Shown here in pieces: positions 1 to 5,639 of a DNA stretch of 8,888 nt (the first letter of the stretch is position 1; each line of letters starts with the position of its first letter). The notes beneath the pieces are model-generated. The model was not told where the DNA came from. It saw only the letters and a list, made by a program, of their open reading frames with translations, and searched no databases. Position numbers and translations under genes: made by a program. Origin of the DNA: Candidatus Rifleibacteriota bacterium (GTDB lineage Bacteria; Riflebacteria; Ozemobacteria; Ozemobacterales; Ozemobacteraceae); the NCBI GenBank assembly GCA_022704885.1, contig JAKJFO010000100.1, forward strand, positions 1 through 8,888, written 5' to 3'.

Positions 1-444
1 CGCCTGTCTATCGCCGGTACTCTGTTCAACGAACGTGGCGCGCCCAAATATGAAAGCGGCAAGCTGAATTCGCAGATCGACAAGAAAGAATACACCAACC
101 ACGTAAGCGTTGTCGGTGGTGAAGACAAGAGCATCAAGGGTGTCTATGTGCGCCGCAACGTGCCTTTTATCATTGCTGCAGTTTCTACTGACAATGGTAA
201 TAAGCGTGCCAGTGCCGGTGAAGTTGAAGTCAAAATCGTCGATGCCAATGACCAGGAAGTTGCCAGAGACGGTGACGCTTATCTGTTCCGTGTTCCCAAT
301 TACCCCCGTGAAGAATACAAAGACCAGCCGGATTACTTTTTCACTACTCAGGCAGCTGACAAAGATGGCAATATGACCACAATCAGAATGCCTCTTTACA
401 TCGTCAATACTCAGGCTGCATTTGAAGGTGGCAGCAATCGGTAA
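1..444 (+). CDS. Hypothetical exported beta-rich protein, 3' end (5' end outside window)
   Basis: The reading frame is open from base 1 and ends at the TAA at 442-444, giving the last 147 residues; the start lies left of the window. The visible part is rich in alternating polar and hydrophobic residues, as in an Ig-like or FnIII-like beta sandwich, and has no cysteine. It aligns over most of its length with the C-terminal ~120 residues of the next gene: near the start LSIAGTLFNE matches VYFSGALINE, and near the end a D-x-x-GN turn followed by MPLYIVN matches GN followed by VPLKIK. The two genes are 23 bp apart on the same strand and are probably co-transcribed tandem paralogues. I do not recognise the family. 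An exported location is inferred only from the neighbour's signal peptide. An ATG at 148 opens the same frame but is internal, because coding similarity begins before it. Confidence 0.75.
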   Translation, partial: RLSIAGTLFNERGAPKYESGKLNSQIDKKEYTNHVSVVGGEDKSIKGVYVRRNVPFIIAAVSTDNGNKRASAGEVEVKIVDANDQEVARDGDAYLFRVPNYPREEYKDQPDYFFTTQAADKDGNMTTIRMPLYIVNTQAAFEGGSNR

Positions 445-452
445 TCTGTTCT

Positions 453-459
453 GGAGAAG
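453..459 (+). promoter_or_regulatory. Ribosome binding site of the second secreted-protein gene
   Basis: GGAGAAG lies 8 bases before the ATG at 468, inside the 23-base gap after the upstream stop codon. It supports that start and fits a two-gene transcript. Confidence 0.7.
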
Positions 460-467
460 AATAAAGC

Positions 468-1484
468 ATGAATAAACGTTCTATCTTGGTAATTGTCGCA
501 ATAATGGTCAGTCTGGCGGGTTCTGTGGCTGTGCTTGCCCAGGACTCCGCCACCGGCAAAGAGGGTACACCCTGGCTCGAGGGTATCAATATGCCCCCGC
601 ACCCGGAAGACCTCAGCCCGGTTATGCCACTGAAGATCTACATGGAAAATGGCGAGGCCATTCCGGCGACCCTGACAGAAGACGTTCCGGTCACTCTGGT
701 TGCTGATACTGCCATCTTCGATCCTGAACCGCCGGCCGAATACAACGGAACTGAGCTGCCCAATGCGAAATGGTCGCGCAACGCTGCGGTCTCCTGGTTC
801 TTCATCGACTGGGAAAAGAACAAGAACATTCCGGCCTCTTCGTCAGTGCAGATGGCGGTCAATCAGATGATAGTCACTCCGATCAACCCGACCGGAAGAG
901 GCGCAATAACCTGCCATATCGGCCGCAAGATGCGATACAGCGATCCGGTCACCGGAAAAAACAGGGGCACCTTCGCCAATGCGAGCGTCGGCCATGATGC
1001 GCGAGTTCTCGACATTACGCCGCCGACCTGCGGTCTTGAGATATCGGTTCAGGGTGGCAGATCAGGAACTTTCTGGGTGGCCGAAAATCCGCCCAACAAG
1101 TATCCGCTGCCCAAGATGGCCGATGTCTACTTCAGCGGCGCTCTGATCAATGAAGCTGACCCGGCTGCGATTCTCACTGTGCAGGGTCTTGAACTCGGCA
1201 GTGGCATGGTTGTAGCACCTGAACAGGCCGCAGTGCATGTTCCTGCTGATGCTGTTCTGAACATCAAGGTCAACGGTGAAGACAACTACAAGCTCGACAC
1301 CGCCAAACTGAAGTATGGTATCTGCAAGGGCGCCGGCGGTGAACCAGTGCCGGTAAGCGCGATCAACGCCAGCGAAATTGCCCTGGCTGAGCTCGAGCTT
1401 CCCGAAAAGCCCTATCTCTATGTCGATGCTACTGATGTGAGCGGTAATCGCCAGGTTCTTTACGTGCCGCTCAAAATTAAGTAA
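468..1484 (+). CDS. Hypothetical secreted protein with C-terminal beta-sandwich-like domain
   Basis: This 338-residue protein starts at an ATG with a GGAGAAG ribosome site at 453-459. Residues 1-24 form a signal peptide: N-K-R, a hydrophobic stretch, then VLA before Q25, a good signal peptidase I site. The mature protein has three cysteines (in ITCHIG, PPTCGL and YGICKG) and is proline- and beta-strand-rich. Residues ~217-338 align with the protein encoded just upstream, including the closing D-x-S-GN turn and a final hydrophobic strand ending VPLKIK. Residues ~25-215 have no counterpart in the visible part of the upstream gene. It is likely periplasmic or surface-exposed, perhaps structural or adhesive, but nothing shows a catalytic role. 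I do not recognise a named family. The gene is followed by a strong hairpin, so it probably ends its transcription unit. Confidence 0.85.
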   Translation: MNKRSILVIVAIMVSLAGSVAVLAQDSATGKEGTPWLEGINMPPHPEDLSPVMPLKIYMENGEAIPATLTEDVPVTLVADTAIFDPEPPAEYNGTELPNAKWSRNAAVSWFFIDWEKNKNIPASSSVQMAVNQMIVTPINPTGRGAITCHIGRKMRYSDPVTGKNRGTFANASVGHDARVLDITPPTCGLEISVQGGRSGTFWVAENPPNKYPLPKMADVYFSGALINEADPAAILTVQGLELGSGMVVAPEQAAVHVPADAVLNIKVNGEDNYKLDTAKLKYGICKGAGGEPVPVSAINASEIALAELELPEKPYLYVDATDVSGNRQVLYVPLKIK

Positions 1485-1515
1485 CCCGGCCCGACATTTC
1501 TGCGAAAAGTTCTTT

Positions 1516-1560
1516 AGAAAGGCTGCTCCGGCAACGGGGCAGTCTTTCTGCGTCAATTTT
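1516..1560 (+). terminator. Hairpin terminator-like structure after the secreted-protein genes
   Basis: Bases 1516-1530 pair with 1535-1549 in a continuous 15-bp stem that includes two G-T wobbles, closed by a GCAA (GNRA) tetraloop at 1531-1534. The stem top is GC-rich. The T-run that would make it a textbook intrinsic terminator is weak and displaced (TTTT at 1557-1560, about 7 bases past the stem). It lies 31 bases past the stop at 1484 and before the tilS promoter, which is where a terminator or 3'-end-stabilising hairpin is expected. Confidence 0.65.
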
Positions 1561-1574
1561 CAGATGAACCGGCA

Positions 1575-1605
1575 TTGCGCGCACTGGCCGGGAATATGCT
1601 ATACT
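1575..1605 (+). promoter_or_regulatory. Extended -10 promoter for tilS
   Basis: A -10 box TATACT (1600-1605) is directly preceded by TGC, giving the extended -10 form TGnTATACT (1597-1605). A -35-like TTGCGC is at 1575-1580 with a long 19-bp spacer; an extended -10 commonly tolerates a poor -35. Transcription would start near 1612, about 50 bases before the tilS ATG. The same layout (TTGCG plus one base, 19 bp, TGC, -10) recurs in reverse at 4006-4036. Confidence 0.55.
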
Positions 1606-1663
1606 GCAGCGCCGGCAAAGCCAGAACTGTCGGCAAAATAATCAGAACGAGGCGGATGATTCG

Positions 1664-2644
1664 ATGAGCGAGGCTCGGCGCCTGCAACAGAGGTTGATTT
1701 CGTCTTTTACGGCGCCGGGAAAAGGCGGCCGTATCGCCGCGGCTGTTTCGGGCGGGGTTGATTCGGTGGCGATGCTGCTGCTGCTGTCGCATTATTGTCG
1801 CATGAACCGGTTGCAGCTCTGTGTGCTTCATGTCGATCATGCAATGCGTGATTCTTCAGAGGCAGACCGGGCGTGGGTTGGCGAGCTGGCGCAACGGCTT
1901 GGGCTGCCATTCTTCTGGCGGCGTGCTGGCGCCGGTGATCGGGATGGCCGGTCGAACAGCGAAGCCTGGGCAAGAAGTTTCCGTTACCGCTGTTTTGCGC
2001 AGATGCTTGAAGAATCGGGTGCCGAAATAATCGCAACCGGGCATACCGCCGACGATCAGACCGAAACCGTGCTCATGCGCATGTTGCGCGGATGTGGCGT
2101 CGCCGGTGCCGGTGGTATTCGAAGCTGCCGAAACGTTCTGGTCGAAAGTCGCCGGCTGCAGCTGTGGCGGCCGTTGCTGCAGGTTGAACGGCGTGAACTG
2201 CTGCAGTATCTGTCGGCCGTCGGGCAGGACTGGCGCGAAGACGAGACCAACCGCAGCGAGGTTTATTTTCGTAATCTTCTGCGTCATCGTATTCTGCCGG
2301 CCATGCAGGAGGCGGCGCCTGGCGGGCCACGCCATTTTGCCGAACTGGCTGTCGAGTTGCAGCAGCAGCATGCGATGGTAAGGCGCATGGCCCGCGCTTT
2401 TCTGCGGCGGCACCGGCATGGCGAAACCCTTGAGGTTAAAAAGGTTCCGTCAGAGTTTCTGCGGCGGGAGGTAATCAGATTGTGGATGATTGAAGCCGGT
2501 CTTGGCGAAAGCGCAAACCGCCGTCTGATCGAACAGATCGACAGTCTCTGGTGTAAAAAGGGTGGCGGCCGGCAGATCCGCTGCGGCAGTCGAACTTTCA
2601 GCCGCCGCGCTGATTTGCTTATTCTGACTGAGAACAACCAGTAA
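1664..2644 (+). CDS. tilS: tRNA(Ile)-lysidine synthetase TilS, short form
   Basis: TilS uses ATP and lysine to change C34 of the tRNA-Ile CAU anticodon to lysidine, so that the tRNA reads AUA and is charged with isoleucine. It acts in the cytoplasm and is normally essential. The PP-loop ATPase signature SGGVDS is at residues 29-34, followed by the family motifs HVDHAMR, SNSEAWAR-x-x-RY, ATGHTADDQTET and R-N-x-L-R-H-R-I-LP. At 326 residues the protein is much shorter than the ~430-residue E. coli enzyme and close to the compact Aquifex-type form, so the distal C-terminal domain appears reduced or absent. The ATG follows a GAGGCGG stretch at 1649-1655, and no nearby in-frame alternative start is seen. 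It has its own promoter and appears monocistronic. Its last 26 bp overlap the 3' end of the convergent pilin-like gene. Confidence 0.96.
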   Translation: MSEARRLQQRLISSFTAPGKGGRIAAAVSGGVDSVAMLLLLSHYCRMNRLQLCVLHVDHAMRDSSEADRAWVGELAQRLGLPFFWRRAGAGDRDGRSNSEAWARSFRYRCFAQMLEESGAEIIATGHTADDQTETVLMRMLRGCGVAGAGGIRSCRNVLVESRRLQLWRPLLQVERRELLQYLSAVGQDWREDETNRSEVYFRNLLRHRILPAMQEAAPGGPRHFAELAVELQQQHAMVRRMARAFLRRHRHGETLEVKKVPSEFLRREVIRLWMIEAGLGESANRRLIEQIDSLWCKKGGGRQIRCGSRTFSRRADLLILTENNQ

Positions 2645-3011
2645 AGGTTATCTGGTCGGGAAAATTGACGTTGGCGCTCGCAGAAAAGACTCTGTTCAGC
2701 TGGTTGCCGGTGATGCTGCCTTCAAATTGCCAGTCACCATTTGCTTTGGCGACCCCTTTCAGCTTAAGGGTAACGCCGGGCATGATTTCCTTGGCGAAGT
2801 TCTGCTCAGGCAGTGCCGGATTGAAATGCGCTTTCTGCAGCTGCATGATTATGGCCGATTCAGCCTGATAGTCGGCATTTATCAAAGAGATAGCCGGAAC
2901 GATGTTCGAACTGCGTACGCTGCTGAGGAAAATGGCGACCAGAACGACGAAAAACGAGAGCAGTGCGGCCATAACCAGGTGAGAGATCGAGCCGAGGCGC
3001 GGTTTTTTCAT
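2619..3011 (-). CDS. Pseudopilin / minor-pilin-like protein (GspK/PilX position)
   Basis: This 130-residue protein is the third gene of a minus-strand trio. It has a short basic N-terminus (MKKPRLG), then one long hydrophobic segment at ~residues 11-29, then a small polar domain with 'TG..L' and 'G.W.FEGSITGN' stretches, as in minor pilins. If the G before SISHL marks the prepilin peptidase site, the usual Glu at position +5 is missing; that is common in GspK-type tip pseudopilins. The start overlaps the upstream stop as ATGA (3008-3011), and a GAGGG ribosome site lies ~9 bases upstream. It is shorter than typical GspK (~300 residues), so the family call rests on position, size and the N-terminal segment. 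A PilX-like or uncharacterised bitopic periplasmic protein is the alternative. Its 3' end overlaps tilS tail to tail. Confidence 0.72.
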   Translation of the reverse strand: MKKPRLGSISHLVMAALLSFFVVLVAIFLSSVRSSNIVPAISLINADYQAESAIIMQLQKAHFNPALPEQNFAKEIMPGVTLKLKGVAKANGDWQFEGSITGNQLNRVFSASANVNFPDQITFTGCSQSE

Positions 3012-3460
3012 GGCTGGCGCCCTCTGAGTGCAAATGACGTGAAAAACGGCAACTGCATACGATCGATCGGCAGCAGAGTTACCAGAAGAAGATTCTTGAG
3101 CTCGGGATGCAGTCTGAAAGAGGCTTTTTCAAGATTGCTGATGACCAGCTGCCCCTTTTCGCCGTCGTCGAAGCGGTACAGGCTTTTGTCGAGCAGACGA
3201 TAAACGGCGACCGGCTTATCATTGCTGCCGATAACGGCGACGCCGTTTTCGACAATTTCGAAGCGGCTGCCGATGCGGGTATCCTGGCGCATATTCTGAA
3301 GAACCAGGTTGTAACCCACGGTTATGTCGTGATCGACGCGTTGTTCTATCTGCCGCGACAGGTGAAACTGCAGCACAGCAAGGCCGGTAGCTATAATGAC
3401 CGAGATGAAGGCAAGGGTGATGATGCCGTCGAGTGACAGTTCGCCGCGTCGCTTTTTCAT
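3008..3460 (-). CDS. Pseudopilin / minor-pilin-like protein (GspJ/PilW/ComGF type)
   Basis: This 150-residue protein is the second gene of the trio. The N-terminus MKKRRG is followed by ELSLD and a ~20-residue hydrophobic helix, the layout of a class III signal with cleavage after the Gly; Asp then sits where the canonical Glu+5 would be. The following region resembles GspJ/PilW proteins: a polar helix after the membrane segment, 'NMRQDTRIG', then beta strands with 'VAVYRLLDKSLYRFDDGE' and 'ISNLEKASF'. Such proteins sit in the pilus or pseudopilus tip complex. It starts with an AGGAGAG ribosome site 8 bases upstream, and its ATG overlaps the previous stop (TGATG), so translation is coupled. 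The next gene overlaps its stop by 4 bp. The family assignment is by motif pattern and gene order, not by a search. Confidence 0.78.
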   Translation of the reverse strand: MKKRRGELSLDGIITLAFISVIIATGLAVLQFHLSRQIEQRVDHDITVGYNLVLQNMRQDTRIGSRFEIVENGVAVIGSNDKPVAVYRLLDKSLYRFDDGEKGQLVISNLEKASFRLHPELKNLLLVTLLPIDRMQLPFFTSFALRGRQP

Positions 3461-3999
3461 CAGTCTGTCTCTCCTGAATCGTCATCTTCGGTGGCGTCGG
3501 CCTGCGGCAGCAGACGTTCGAAGAACACCCGCATTTTACGGCCTTCATTGAGATAAGAGATGTAGACGATCACTTTATAAAGTGCGCCTTCGAGATAGTA
3601 GGTATCGATCTGGCAGTTAAACTGTTTGAGGTGCCAGAACAGCTGGTTCGGGTCGTTTTCGGTGATGTTTTCACCGTCTTCGCCGATACTCCTGAAGTAA
3701 TGGCTCACCGGCGCCACCGAATCAGACGACTGTACAACCGGTTCGGCCTCGCTCATATATGGCAGAAAAGCGGGGTTGACGCTTTTGCGCGCGACAATTG
3801 ATTCGATTACATGGTGTGCAAGCAGGGTCGCGAGATATTCGGTCTGGGTTTTCTGGCGCGGCGCATGTGAAATGCGAAAAATATAAACGAGCGGATACAT
3901 CGAGACCGATAATATAGACAGTGCCAGCAGCAGCTCGAGAATATTGGCCGGCTGTTTCTGCTTTTTCGGTTGTGTGTCGGGGTCGATATGGTTCGCCAT
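3460..3999 (-). CDS. Pseudopilin / minor-pilin-like protein (GspI/PilV type), first gene of trio
   Basis: This 179-residue protein has a polar, basic leader of ~17 residues, then ANILELLLALSILSVSM, which matches the prepilin N-terminal helix with Glu at the +5-like position. The residue at -1 would be Pro rather than the usual Gly/Ala if E is +5, so cleavage may be shifted or absent. The C-terminal tail is strongly acidic (ATEDDDSGETD). The I/V-like then J/W-like then K/X-like order matches the minor-pilin cassettes of type II secretion and type IV pili. No Shine-Dalgarno sequence precedes the ATG and no in-frame ATG, GTG or TTG lies upstream before a stop; a consensus promoter instead places the transcript start at or next to the ATG, suggesting a leaderless message. 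The gene is divergent from the cytochrome-like lipoprotein gene. Confidence 0.78.
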   Translation of the reverse strand: MANHIDPDTQPKKQKQPANILELLLALSILSVSMYPLVYIFRISHAPRQKTQTEYLATLLAHHVIESIVARKSVNPAFLPYMSEAEPVVQSSDSVAPVSHYFRSIGEDGENITENDPNQLFWHLKQFNCQIDTYYLEGALYKVIVYISYLNEGRKMRVFFERLLPQADATEDDDSGETD

Positions 4000-4005
4000 G
4001 GCAAG

Positions 4006-4036
4006 ATTATAGCACGTGAAACCCTGTCGGTCGCAA
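4006..4036 (-). promoter_or_regulatory. Strong extended -10 promoter for the pilin-like operon (leaderless)
   Basis: On the minus strand there is a perfect -10 TATAAT (4011 to 4006), directly preceded by TGC to give an extended -10. A TTGCGA -35-like box (4036 to 4031) lies 19 bp upstream. Counting seven bases past the -10 puts the start of transcription at base 3999, the A of the ATG of the first pilin-like gene. This layout mirrors the tilS promoter at 1575-1605. Confidence 0.65.
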
Positions 4037-4038
4037 AA

Positions 4039-4089
4039 TTTTTGCCGATTTACAACTTGCCTGTCAAATTTGTGAGGGTTTTTGCCGAT
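4039..4089. repeat. 11-bp direct repeat in the divergent intergenic region
   Basis: TTTTTGCCGAT occurs at 4039-4049 and again at 4079-4089, exactly 40 bp apart (about four helical turns). The first copy sits just upstream of the -35 of the minus-strand pilin promoter, and the second upstream of the rightward gene. It may be a paired operator for a regulator of both units, or part of duplicated promoter elements. The shorter core TTGCCGAT or TGCCGAT also turns up elsewhere in the window, so chance is possible. Confidence 0.4.
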
Positions 4090-4091
4090 GA
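4065..4091 (+). promoter_or_regulatory. Possible sigma-28 (flagellar) type promoter
   Basis: CAAA (4065-4068), a 15-bp spacer, and GCCGATGA (4084-4091) differ by one base in each box from the TAAA-N15-GCCGATAA pattern of FliA-type promoters. Transcription would start near 4100, just before the AGGAAGGAG ribosome site of the lipoprotein gene, and could read through to motA and motB. The link to stator genes makes this more plausible, but GCCGAT is a common word in this sequence and no other good promoter was found here for comparison. Confidence 0.35.
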
Positions 4092-4112
4092 AGTTCGCAG
4101 GAATGATAGCTC

Positions 4113-4121
4113 AGGAAGGAG
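4113..4121 (+). promoter_or_regulatory. Ribosome binding site of the cytochrome-like lipoprotein gene
   Basis: AGGAAGGAG ends 6 bases before the ATG at 4128. It is one of the strongest ribosome sites in the window and fixes the start directly ahead of the lipoprotein signal peptide. Confidence 0.75.
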
Positions 4122-4127
4122 CAGGGT

Positions 4128-4754
4128 ATGGTTAAAAAGTTTCAATTTCTGCTGGCGCTGGTTTTGAGTCTGTCGCTGTTAACGGCGGTGGGCTGCGGCA
4201 CCAAAAGTACATTGCGTGGAACACTGGTCGGAACGGTTGTCGATTCACAGACCGGCATTGGCATTGCCGGCGCTACGGTAATGACCTCGCCGACGACAGT
4301 ATCGGTAATGACAGATATCAACGGTAATTTCACGATTGCCGATGTTCAGCCCGGCGTTTATACGGTCACCGCACACGCCACCGACTTCAACTCGAACTCT
4401 CTGACGGTTACGGTTGACAGCGGCCTGTCGGCAACCACTCATCTGGTGCTGGTATCGATGGGGGGAAGTTTTTCGCGTAACATTCTGCCGATTCTGAATG
4501 TCAACTGTGCGATTGTGGGCTGCCATAACGATGGTGCTGCTGCTGGCGGTCTCAGACTTAACAGTTATGCCAATCTGATGCGTGGTTCGCGTTACGGCGC
4601 GGTCGTATATCCTTACGATGCCCAGAGCAGCAAGCTGGTCAAGCGCATAAAAGGAACAGAGACGCCAAGAATGCCGAAAGACCGGCCTTCGCTGTCAACT
4701 TCCGACCAGGGCCTGATCGTCAACTGGATCAATGGTGGAGCAAGAAACAACTGA
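4128..4754 (+). CDS. Lipoprotein with carboxypeptidase-regulatory-like domain and cytochrome c-like (CX4CH) domain
   Basis: This 208-residue protein starts with a lipoprotein signal: MVKK, a hydrophobic stretch, and AVGC with the lipidated Cys at residue 23. Residues ~29-108 form a carboxypeptidase-regulatory-like (CNA-B/transthyretin-like) beta sandwich: 'GTVVDSQTGIGIAGATV', 'TDINGNFTIADVQPGVYTVTA'. Residues ~114-207 resemble the planctomycete-type cytochrome c (PSCyt1-like) domain: 'ILPILNVNC', then C127-x4-C132-H133, 'GGLRLNSYANLMRG', a candidate distal haem ligand M182 in RMPKDRP, and a terminal 'IVNWINGGA'. The haem site is CX4CH rather than CXXCH. CX4CH does bind haem c in some cytochromes, but here binding is an inference. 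No +2 Asp follows Cys23, so outer-membrane sorting would be expected if E. coli rules hold. It leads a plus-strand run with the linker protein, motA and motB, 28 bp before the next gene. Possible roles are electron transfer or a non-haem surface domain. Confidence 0.85.
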   Translation: MVKKFQFLLALVLSLSLLTAVGCGTKSTLRGTLVGTVVDSQTGIGIAGATVMTSPTTVSVMTDINGNFTIADVQPGVYTVTAHATDFNSNSLTVTVDSGLSATTHLVLVSMGGSFSRNILPILNVNCAIVGCHNDGAAAGGLRLNSYANLMRGSRYGAVVYPYDAQSSKLVKRIKGTETPRMPKDRPSLSTSDQGLIVNWINGGARNN

Positions 4755-4782
4755 GTTGTTTAAAGAATACGAGGAGAAATCT

Positions 4783-5634
4783 ATGAAAAATTTCAGGCTG
4801 GGAACATTTATCGCAGGAGCTCTGGTGATCGGCGGGACGATGTTCGTTTCATCGACATTTGCCGGAACCGAAAACAACGCCGCTTTGACTGTTGTCAGGC
4901 ATAACCGGCCTGTGGCAGCAGCCAGAAGGGTTGCCGACCATGCTGCTCCGGTGCGCTCTGCCGGCGTAGTAGACAGCAAAGTTGTTCTTGTCGCTCCTCC
5001 TTCTGAATTGCCACCGAACGCTGCAGCAGCCAGAACTGCTTCGGCCAACATGGTTACCTCGACCAGAGCATTTGCGCCGCCGGCTCAAACAGCCAGTTTG
5101 GCTACGACTCCCACTGCAACCACCAAAGTTGCAGCTGCCAGAAAAGCCACACCGACCAAAGCTGCCGTGACCGCAAAAGTTGCCGGTGACAACAAAGCAG
5201 CACGGGCGAGCAAGGTTGCTTCGGCGCAGGCACCGGCTCAGAAAGCCGAACTCAAGAACCTGTTCACTCTGGTCAGAATGCTCAACTATTCTCCTCACCC
5301 GCTCGACGAAGATCTGCTCAGACAGGCACCTCTGTCGCTCAATGGCAACAACTACTGGTTTACCGTGAAATATGACGAAGACTGGAAAGTAATCAACGAT
5401 GAAGAAGCCTACATGAAAGGCATCAGCTTTGAAATTTCGGTAATGGAAAACAATCAGAAAGTACGTTCGCTCAAGACACCCAAGGCTGCCATCAATCCGG
5501 CCAATATCAAAAAAGGCCAGGTTCTCGGTATCGCCGAAGTGGCACCCTATAAATTTACAATTTCGGTAGAAGAATTCACCAAAACCAAAAAGGGTATTTC
5601 GGAACTGGTGTTCAAACTTGACCTGCTTGGCTGA
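4783..5634 (+). CDS. Exported protein with Ala/Lys/Thr-rich linker and C-terminal domain of unknown function
   Basis: The start at 4783 is chosen because GAGGAGAA (4771-4778) lies just upstream and the next 27 residues form a signal peptide ending STFA before G28. An in-frame ATG at 4732 would overlap the previous gene and add 17 charged residues in front of the signal. The product is 283 residues. Residues ~28-150 are low complexity, dominated by Ala, Thr, Lys, Val and Pro with recurring AAR, KVA and TKAA units, like an extended, positively charged periplasmic or wall-spanning stalk. Residues ~156-283 look folded, with 'LFTLVRMLNYSPHPLDEDLL', 'YWFTVKYDEDWKVI' and a closing 'ISELVFKLDLLG'. 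I see no cysteine and no known catalytic motif, and I do not recognise the family. It sits 44 bp before motA, probably in the same transcript. A role near the stator or cell wall is suggested by context only. Confidence 0.82.
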   Translation: MKNFRLGTFIAGALVIGGTMFVSSTFAGTENNAALTVVRHNRPVAAARRVADHAAPVRSAGVVDSKVVLVAPPSELPPNAAAARTASANMVTSTRAFAPPAQTASLATTPTATTKVAAARKATPTKAAVTAKVAGDNKAARASKVASAQAPAQKAELKNLFTLVRMLNYSPHPLDEDLLRQAPLSLNGNNYWFTVKYDEDWKVINDEEAYMKGISFEISVMENNQKVRSLKTPKAAINPANIKKGQVLGIAEVAPYKFTISVEEFTKTKKGISELVFKLDLLG

Positions 5635-5639
5635 TTTGA

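Noticed and set aside
1062..1556. A 164-codon open frame on the minus strand opposite the second secreted-protein gene
   Set aside because: It lies antisense to a gene with a clear signal peptide and ribosome site, starts inside the terminator hairpin region, and its translation shows no recognisable domain.
1856..2419. A 187-codon minus-strand open frame within tilS
   Set aside because: tilS is firmly identified by its motifs on the plus strand; the antisense frame has no ribosome site or family features and reflects GC-biased codon positions.
2727..3203. A 158-codon plus-strand open frame crossing two minus-strand pilin-like genes
   Set aside because: It spans the coupled junction of two genes with matching starts and ribosome sites on the other strand, and its product is polar with no family pattern.
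4732..4782. A longer start (ATG at 4732) for the exported linker protein
   Set aside because: It would overlap the previous gene and place 17 charged residues before the signal peptide, while the ATG at 4783 has a strong GAGGAGAA ribosome site.
5101..5250. A tandem DNA repeat in the Ala/Lys/Thr-rich linker
   Set aside because: The protein is repetitive in composition, but the codons vary and no regular repeat unit is seen at the DNA level.
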